A stretch of DNA of 11,329 bases from Phycisphaerales bacterium (GTDB lineage: Bacteria; Planctomycetota; Phycisphaerae; Phycisphaerales; UBA1924). Shown here piece after piece: positions 6,141-11,329 of this stretch. Under the pieces are notes generated by a model. That model saw nothing but the letters and a program-made list of their open reading frames with translations, was not told the origin of the DNA and did no database searches. Numbering within the stretch: position 1 is the first letter of the stretch; each line of letters begins with the position of its first letter. The stretch is taken from contig JAGVLZ010000362.1 in assembly GCA_020054055.1 (NCBI GenBank), forward strand, positions 1 to 11,329, read 5' to 3'. The position numbers and the translations under genes were made by a program.

Positions 6141-9100
6141 ATGCGATTCCCGCGCTCGTTCCTGCTCCTCATCGTGATCGCCTACGGCTGCGTGCTGACG
6201 GGTTGGGGTACCGTGTTCCTCGGCATCGACCAGATCGCTCTCGCGAGGCCCAGTGGACCAACGACCCCTGCGGGAGAGAACGGGTTTCCGCGTACTTGGG
6301 AAGGTGGGATCTCAGTCTCGCCCCACGCGATCGTAAACCTTCGCTCGGGCACCGTGACCACGGCAATTCCGGTGGCGTCGTGGACGCACCGCACGTTGAG
6401 TGTCGCCTTCAACCTCTATCACAACAGTTTTGGTGCCACCCAGTCGATCACATCCAGCACTTGGCCCGGCCTCATCAGCCCTGGAAAGGGCTGGTCAACC
6501 AGTTACAGCGGCTCGGTTTTTCGGTGGAGCGAGTTGGTGGGAATGACCGCCGTCCACCACGCCACCGTCATCGAAGACGATGGCACACGGAACGATTTCA
6601 TCTGGGACGGAACGTATTGGCAACCGCCGGTCGGCATCCATGATCGCCTGCGAGAAGACGTTCCATCGACGGATTGGTTCACGCTCACTCGCCCCGACCA
6701 GTCGAAGCGGGTGTTTGACAACACGGGCAAACTTCGTGAAGAAATCAACACGGCGGGGTTGAAGGTGACGATCGAACGCCACCCGACCTACTCTCCCCCT
6801 GACATTTTGATAAAGCCGGAAGGACAACTTGGCACCACAGCCTTCAGGATCGTTCTTCATTCGACTGGCCGACCGCTTTCCGTTGAAGTCTCCAACGGCA
6901 CGGGCAGCGGAGCCCGCGAATACTCTTTCGGCTACGGCGAGCGGGAATGGGACGACTGCGCGAACGATTATCACTGCACCGAGGAGGATTGCGACGGGAC
7001 GAGCGAAGATTCCTGCGGTCTGGCCGCCTGCCTCGACTCGACGAGTTATTTCAACTGGTTCGTTTATCCGCCGCGCGCTGGCTTTGCCGCTGATCCACCT
7101 TGCGTCGGGGCTGGCCGCTTGCTGTCGTTCCGCTACAACTCCGGCGGCACCATCTCTGAAATCCTCGAACGTGATGGCAACCGCTGGACCTACGACTATG
7201 GCAGCGTGGGATCGATGATCGCCTCCGTCACGCAGCACCCCATCGTCACGCGCGGCGCGTCAGACATCGTTCAGAGTTTTGCTTTCTGTGTTCCCTCCAT
7301 ATCGACGCAGTGCGTCAAGGTCTTCAAGGGACTCACGCTGGCATCGATCTCGACGTACACCGATCCCCGCGACAACGATTGGCACTCGGCATACGACTCA
7401 AGCCGCCGCCAGATCGCCACATCCAATCCGGCGAACAACGTCAACCTCCTCGACTACGACGCCGACAACAACGTGACCTCCCGCATCGACCCCCTCAACC
7501 GCGAATGGACGACGACCTACGGCCCGGTCGGCAACCCCACCAGTTGGACCACCCCGCTGAGCACCACTCAGGCCACGACCGCCGATTACGAGGTTCCGAG
7601 CGGGGAGCCGGCTGACTCAAACTTCTACCGCTTGACCACCACCACCTACCCGGATGGCTGGGAGACGGAGTTCCTGTACGAGTCCACCATCGATCCGACC
7701 AAGGTCACGACCATCCGTGAGCAGGCGGACGGCCAGGGCAGCGGCACCGCCGATACGGTGATCGAATACACTCCCGCCGACACCAACTCGGGTAACTACA
7801 ACCCGAAGGGGATGATCAAGAGCGTGACCGATGCCAACGGCGTACGCACCGAATGGGCCTACGACAAGGACGCCTACTCAAACTTCCGCACCAACGTGAA
7901 CGAAGGAGTCATCCCGGTCGCTCTGCGAGGCACTGTTCTGAACCCGGTCAATACGGGAGATGCGTTTGATCAAGCAGCACAGAACAGGACAAGTTCGCTT
8001 GACAATGTCATCTGCAGCGGCCAGGGGGGCATGTCGTCCGCGGACGGCCGAGGCGACAACGGCGGTTGCCTTGTACCGGACAACTTCTTGCGCGGCAACG
8101 GCCTCCCCTTCGCGCCGCCTCGCCTCGCGGTTGCGGACTCAATCCCTTCACCGGAGATTCCATCGGTCAAAGCGTGCGGCGCGAACTCGGGCACCGACCC
8201 GAATGACCTGCGCGACCCTGTCGGTCGCACGCTGACGTGGGAATCCTGCACAGGCGATGCGACCGAACGCGTTACCAACTGGACCTACGACGATCCCTTC
8301 AAGAGGCTCTCTGCCAGGGCCATCACCTCCGACGAGCCGGGATTCGAACTGACCCGCACCTTCTCCTTCCCCTCCTACGACGAGGCGGGAAACGTGCTGA
8401 GCATGACCGGCTCCGACGGCCGCGTTCTGAACTACGAATACGACTACGCCGGACGAGTCACCGCGATCACCCGCCCAGTCGGGATGAGCACCCTCACCCT
8501 GGCGGAAAACTTCTACGATGCGGCCGGGCGGCTTGAAGCATCGGTCGCCGCCAACGGCGCGATCACCTTCTACACCTACGACGATGCGGATCGGCTCACC
8601 GACATCCAGCACGTCCAATCCAAGGGTGGCGGTGGCGATCAACTCGCCCGCGTCCACTACACATGGACGATCAACAACCTCGTCTCGCAGCGGGACGAAT
8701 ACACCAGCACGGACCCGGAGGCCTCGCCCAGCGCCGTTGTGGAGTTTACCTACGACCTCCGTGGCCGACTGATCCGCGAGGAACGCGTCTCGACCGGGTC
8801 GGACGATTACGACTTCTCCTATACATACGACCAGGTCGGAAACCGTTTGACCAAGACGGACAATCTGAATGACAAGCGGGTGCGCTATCTCTACGACGTG
8901 ACGGATGAAGAGAACTGCCCCGAGGGGTTCGTCACGAAGAACAACCGGTTGATGAAGTACATCGAGGAGACGCTCGTCAGTGAGACGTGGGTTCCTACGC
9001 GCGACGTCGCCTACACCTACTATCGCACCGGCCACGCGAGCAACATCACGATCAAGGACGCGACGAGCGACGTCTATCGCGACCTGGCGACGTATTACGA

Positions 9101-10136
9101 TGTGCAGGGTAGGCTTTCCTACGCTCTGTGGGATTCGTGGGAGGTGTACACCTCCGGTGAGGATGCGGGATTGCCAATTCCCGCGACCTATGTGAAGTCG
9201 CGGGCGGTGGAGTTCCGCTACGACAACACCGACGCCCGGCAGCGGTACATGATGCGCGAACTCGACACCGATGAACTTCCGGAGATCGTTCCTCTCACGT
9301 CGCCGATGGGGCAGTGGGTTGACTACTCGGGTTCATCGCCATTCGCCGACGCGGAGTACACGCACGGCACCAGCACGTCGTTCGAAGTGACCCGCGAGTA
9401 CGACCCAACAGTCGAACGCGAGGTCGGCGCCGACGAACTGCACCTGCATGGCGACCTGATCGGCTCAACCATCGCCGCGACGGATGAAGACGAAGTGGTC
9501 GCCGGGCGGCAGGTCTACACGGCGTTCGGAGAACCCGTTGGCACGCCGACGCTGAGCGGGACGCGGTATCGGTACGCTGGCGAGTGGGGGTACGAGGAAG
9601 GCCTCCTCACTCTCGACGGAGCCTCGGGCACCGCGCCCATCGCCCTCCTCCACCTCGGCGAGCGCTGGTACCAGCCGGGGATCGGCAGGTTCGTGCAGCG
9701 GGATCCGATCGGATTGATGGGGGGCGCAAACTGCTACCTATACGCTGGCGCAAACCCGATTGCGCTGATCGATCCCAGTGGGCGGAACCCGATTGATGAC
9801 GTGAACGACTTTATCGCGCGCAACTTCTGGCAGCGCATCTTTTCCGAGGACCATTTGGCCAATATGGGCGATGGCGAAATGTACGCGTGGGGGATTGGTG
9901 TTCCTGTCGCGGTGGGTGCGGGTGTTGCCGGATGTATGTTGGCAGGGGAAGCACTCGCGGCGAAACGACTGCAGGAACTGCTTGATAGCGGTGATGATCT
10001 GCTGAGCCCAGACTACCCTGGACTTGACTTTACGCCATCGCGTATGTTCCCAGGTGATTTGCCCGGTTCGCCAGGTTATCCAACTCTTCCAGATAACCCT
10101 TCTCGCTGGTTCCCTTTCAATCCTTCCAATAACTAA
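6141..10136 (+). CDS. Secreted RHS/YD-repeat protein with unrecognised C-terminal tail
   Basis: The 1331-residue protein begins with a Sec-type signal peptide: MRFPRS, a hydrophobic core, and a likely cut after IALA near residue 36. An N-terminal region of the RHS kind follows (LYHNSFG, PGKGWSTSYSG). Many YD repeats come next, for example YEYDYAGRVTAITRP near 765, EFTYDLRGRLIREE near 868 and SYTYDQVGNRLTKTD near 894; such repeats build a hollow beta-cocoon. The RHS core ends with RFVQRDPIG at 1183-1191, NCYLYAGANP and DPSGR at 1211-1215. The usual final DPxGL has R where L is expected. The last 114 residues are the variable tip: a glycine/valine-rich segment that could be a membrane helix (AWGIGVPVAVGAGVAGCML) and a Pro-rich end with a repeated PSRxFP. 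No known toxin motif is seen. Two cysteine-rich inserts are unusual. There is no PAAR domain, so delivery is probably by Sec export rather than type VI secretion. GC is lower than in the left neighbours. Confidence 0.92.
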   Translation: MRFPRSFLLLIVIAYGCVLTGWGTVFLGIDQIALARPSGPTTPAGENGFPRTWEGGISVSPHAIVNLRSGTVTTAIPVASWTHRTLSVAFNLYHNSFGATQSITSSTWPGLISPGKGWSTSYSGSVFRWSELVGMTAVHHATVIEDDGTRNDFIWDGTYWQPPVGIHDRLREDVPSTDWFTLTRPDQSKRVFDNTGKLREEINTAGLKVTIERHPTYSPPDILIKPEGQLGTTAFRIVLHSTGRPLSVEVSNGTGSGAREYSFGYGEREWDDCANDYHCTEEDCDGTSEDSCGLAACLDSTSYFNWFVYPPRAGFAADPPCVGAGRLLSFRYNSGGTISEILERDGNRWTYDYGSVGSMIASVTQHPIVTRGASDIVQSFAFCVPSISTQCVKVFKGLTLASISTYTDPRDNDWHSAYDSSRRQIATSNPANNVNLLDYDADNNVTSRIDPLNREWTTTYGPVGNPTSWTTPLSTTQATTADYEVPSGEPADSNFYRLTTTTYPDGWETEFLYESTIDPTKVTTIREQADGQGSGTADTVIEYTPADTNSGNYNPKGMIKSVTDANGVRTEWAYDKDAYSNFRTNVNEGVIPVALRGTVLNPVNTGDAFDQAAQNRTSSLDNVICSGQGGMSSADGRGDNGGCLVPDNFLRGNGLPFAPPRLAVADSIPSPEIPSVKACGANSGTDPNDLRDPVGRTLTWESCTGDATERVTNWTYDDPFKRLSARAITSDEPGFELTRTFSFPSYDEAGNVLSMTGSDGRVLNYEYDYAGRVTAITRPVGMSTLTLAENFYDAAGRLEASVAANGAITFYTYDDADRLTDIQHVQSKGGGGDQLARVHYTWTINNLVSQRDEYTSTDPEASPSAVVEFTYDLRGRLIREERVSTGSDDYDFSYTYDQVGNRLTKTDNLNDKRVRYLYDVTDEENCPEGFVTKNNRLMKYIEETLVSETWVPTRDVAYTYYRTGHASNITIKDATSDVYRDLATYYDVQGRLSYALWDSWEVYTSGEDAGLPIPATYVKSRAVEFRYDNTDARQRYMMRELDTDELPEIVPLTSPMGQWVDYSGSSPFADAEYTHGTSTSFEVTREYDPTVEREVGADELHLHGDLIGSTIAATDEDEVVAGRQVYTAFGEPVGTPTLSGTRYRYAGEWGYEEGLLTLDGASGTAPIALLHLGERWYQPGIGRFVQRDPIGLMGGANCYLYAGANPIALIDPSGRNPIDDVNDFIARNFWQRIFSEDHLANMGDGEMYAWGIGVPVAVGAGVAGCMLAGEALAAKRLQELLDSGDDLLSPDYPGLDFTPSRMFPGDLPGSPGYPTLPDNPSRWFPFNPSNN

Positions 10137-10158
10137 CCGCTCGCTTGTCCGAGGTGAC

Positions 10159-11013
10159 ATGTTGTTACGAAGCAGTGAGATTCTAGCAAGGTATCGAGGA
10201 CTGCGCCTTAGAATGGCTGTGTGTGAAGTTGACGGGGCACTTAAGTATAGTGCATCGGGTATGAACGTCGTGGCTATTGGAGTGTCGGAACAAGATCGCG
10301 AGCGCTTGGAGCAATACATTCAGAACCGACCTGCGATCCCGGTCTTAGCTCGCATGAGGCGAGATATCGGATTGCGGAGTCAGCCTAAGCGAAACGTCAT
10401 TCTCGTCGGATCGCGAGCAGATCGGATTGTTTGGCCATTTCTTCTACACAAAGCGACCGGTGGATTTCGAGGTCCGGCGTTATGGACCCCGAAATACAAT
10501 TCGGTGCTGGTACTTCCAGGGTTCTCCCGTTTGGGCAGTATCACCAAGCAGCTCGCCAACAGTTGGATGAGCAACTACACAACTCGACTCCGCCTTCCCG
10601 TCATTCTTGCGGAAGGCTATACGAGCCTCGTGTCTCATGAACAACCACATCTCGGCGACTTCCCAGTCGATATCGATTCACACGCTCGCAATTCGATTCG
10701 ACTTATGGACCGAACGTGGTCGTCACTCCGAGAACTTCTGGCGGTCGATTATCACTCGATCTCCGAGCCGAAGAACCAGCACATTTGGAAAAATGCTGGG
10801 TGCTATGGATCTTCTGAGTTTCTGGGGCTTGGAACATTGCTGGCTCGGTTCTTACTGGGACTTCAGCTTGCCGAGACTCGTAGCGCGCTGTATCACCTGT
10901 GGCACGTCGGCGTCAAGAGTGGGCCCGACGCGAGTTATCAAATGGCCACAGTTCTTCAAATACCAGAGCCCGAACTCAACAACATGTTTTGGGAGTTTTG
11001 TAGGGACTTCTGA
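10159..11013 (+). CDS. Gluzincin-like (M1/MA, DUF1570-like) pseudo-peptidase, probable RHS partner
   Basis: The 284-residue protein has no family I can name with certainty, but its layout matches gluzincin zinc peptidases. A strand RNVILVGS (79-85) and a PKYNSVLVLP strand (111-120) are followed by a helix KQLANSWMSNYTT (130-142), then LPVILAEGYTSLV (147-158), and late helices with YGSSEFLGLGTLLARFL and a final W-x-x-C-R-D. Active M1 enzymes read HELAHQWFGN and, 18 residues on, NEG. Here L132, A133, W136, N139 and the E152-G pair are kept, with 17 residues between, but H-E-H are replaced by K130, Q131 and N134. Zinc binding and catalysis are therefore unlikely. It starts 22 bases after the RHS stop with GAGGTGA before the ATG, so it is probably co-transcribed. 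No signal peptide is present with this start. A GTG at 10054 in the same frame would add a hydrophobic N-terminus and overlap the RHS gene. Codon use is distinctly more AT-rich. It could be an immunity or accessory protein of the RHS protein. Confidence 0.6.
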   Translation: MLLRSSEILARYRGLRLRMAVCEVDGALKYSASGMNVVAIGVSEQDRERLEQYIQNRPAIPVLARMRRDIGLRSQPKRNVILVGSRADRIVWPFLLHKATGGFRGPALWTPKYNSVLVLPGFSRLGSITKQLANSWMSNYTTRLRLPVILAEGYTSLVSHEQPHLGDFPVDIDSHARNSIRLMDRTWSSLRELLAVDYHSISEPKNQHIWKNAGCYGSSEFLGLGTLLARFLLGLQLAETRSALYHLWHVGVKSGPDASYQMATVLQIPEPELNNMFWEFCRDF

Positions 11014-11029
11014 AACCCTCCATTAAGCC

Positions 11030-11057
11030 GGCGGGTAGCCCGCCTGCTCCCTTCTTT
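11030..11057 (+). terminator. Candidate terminator of the RHS-pseudo-peptidase operon
   Basis: GGCGGG (11030-11035) pairs with CCCGCC (11039-11044) around TAG, 16 bases after the stop codon. It is followed by a pyrimidine-rich run ending CTTCTTT (11051-11057). The T-tract is interrupted and displaced, so efficiency is uncertain. Confidence 0.45.
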
Positions 11058-11058
11058 G

Positions 11059-11092
11059 TGGCATTCCTGCTGCTCGGAGCAAGAATGTGCCA
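11059..11092. repeat. Bulged long dyad, REP-like palindrome
   Basis: TGGCA (11059-11063) pairs with TGCCA (11088-11092) and TTC (11064-11066) with GAA (11083-11085), with a 2-base bulge. An inner stem TGCT/AGCA (11071-11074 and 11078-11081) closes around CGG. The whole 34-base unit is an imperfect palindrome of the kind dispersed between genes in many genomes. Whether it is repeated elsewhere cannot be seen from one window. Confidence 0.4.
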
Positions 11093-11270
11093 TTCCGGCT
11101 CCGGCATCGTCGCGCTGTATGTGGCATATCTCCATGCTGACATTGCAGTATTACAGGATAATACCAATCGCACTTGATTCCCGCGCGCCGTTCGGCGCTT
11201 GTTAGGTGCGTCAGTCGGCCTGGCGTTGGTGCGGCGTGTTGAGTTGTGTCAGACTGTCGTCGTTCGAGGC

Positions 11271-11277
11271 AAGGAGG
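11271..11277 (+). promoter_or_regulatory. Strong ribosome binding site of the last partial gene
   Basis: AAGGAGG sits six bases before the ATG at 11284, identical in sequence and spacing to the site of the RHS gene. Confidence 0.7.
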
Positions 11278-11283
11278 CCGACG

Positions 11284-11329
11284 ATGGACGTGAAGGAATG
11301 TACGGCGGGTGATCGCCAGCGCCTCGCGC
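11284..11329 (+). CDS. 5' end of a gene, possibly a transposase (partial)
   Basis: Fifteen codons (MDVKECTAGDRQRLA) run into the window edge. The ideal Shine-Dalgarno site makes this a real start. The charged TAGDRQRLA helix resembles the openings of helix-turn-helix transposases such as those of the IS630 family, which often begin with a similar helix. Palindromes upstream and the accessory setting fit a mobile element, but fifteen residues cannot prove it. IS630 elements insert at TA; a TA at 11203-11204 would be a possible left boundary. Confidence 0.5.
   Translation, partial: MDVKECTAGDRQRLA

Larger units (their letters stand above)
11014..11283. other. Intergenic region with several palindromes, no gene
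   Basis: These 270 bases hold a terminator-like hairpin, the long dyad at 11059-11092, a perfect 6-pair AT-rich dyad GTATTA/TAATAC (11148-11153 and 11159-11164, loop CAGGA) and a GCGCC/GGCGC hairpin (11185-11189 and 11194-11198). No convincing reading frame was found on either strand. The tail after 11200 may be the left end of a mobile element preceding the last gene. Confidence 0.5.

Noticed and set aside
6495..7238. 247-codon open frame on the minus strand inside the RHS gene
   Set aside because: It mirrors the RHS codons and shows no domain. The RHS frame is uninterrupted and has a signal peptide and a strong ribosome site.
8148..9035. 295-codon open frame on the minus strand inside the RHS gene
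   Set aside because: It is antisense to well-formed YD repeats. Its apparent valine/glycine richness is the complement of the Asp-Tyr-Asp and Thr codons.
10024..10158. Upstream TTG/GTG starts for the pseudo-peptidase that would add a hydrophobic N-terminus
   Set aside because: They lie inside the RHS gene without a good ribosome site, whereas the ATG at 10159 has GAGGTGA before it. Kept as an alternative because the extension looks somewhat signal-like.
10976..11173. Minus-strand 65-codon frame after the pseudo-peptidase gene
   Set aside because: It overlaps the pseudo-peptidase end and the palindromes, and has no ribosome site. Probably a chance frame.
11198..11207. Integron attC-like end (GTTAGGT after a GC-rich hairpin)
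   Set aside because: GTTAGGT fits the GTTRRRY core, but no matching RYYYAAC partner was found in the preceding 190 bases, and no integron gene is in the window.

Overview
The window reads as chromosomal DNA of a GC-rich Gram-negative bacterium. The most likely source is a planctomycete, perhaps of the Phycisphaerae type. Three things suggest this: the divergent stand-alone ribosomal protein S4, stacked REP-like hairpins between genes, and a secreted RHS protein paired with a gluzincin-like (DUF1570-like) protein. This placement is inference from protein feel and composition. GC is high in the housekeeping part (45 of 60 bases G/C in 241-300), lower in the RHS gene (37 of 60 in 8401-8460) and lowest after it (31 of 60 in 10201-10260).

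Left part, 1-2997, has a pyrimidine/nucleoside theme. The tail of an unknown gene overlaps, by ATGA, the start of a dihydroorotate dehydrogenase-family flavoenzyme. That enzyme keeps most active-site signatures but not the usual lysine. Facing it is a concentrative nucleoside transporter (CNT/NupC family). Divergent from the transporter is a P-loop kinase of the uridine kinase/phosphoribulokinase type. Together they could import nucleosides and phosphorylate them, beside an enzyme related to de novo pyrimidine synthesis.

Middle part, 2998-5946, holds a convergent intergenic region with three stacked hairpins, a membrane-anchored PpiD/SurA-like periplasmic chaperone and rpsD. rpsD lies upstream of the chaperone gene on the minus strand. 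It has a plausible promoter at 5918-5946 and a structured leader.

Right part, 5947-11329, is the accessory part. A 1331-residue RHS/YD-repeat protein with a Sec signal peptide has a strong Shine-Dalgarno site. Its leader can fold into two mutually exclusive hairpins. The protein ends in an unrecognised 114-residue tail after the RHS core. Starting 22 bases beyond its stop is a 284-residue gene whose layout matches an M1/MA-type (gluzincin) zinc peptidase, but its HExxH motif reads KQLAN, so it looks like a pseudo-peptidase. A hairpin terminator, a set of palindromes and the first 15 codons of another gene (possibly a transposase) close the window. The RHS gene plus pseudo-peptidase pair is the most promising candidate for something undescribed. 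No tRNA, rRNA or CRISPR array was seen.
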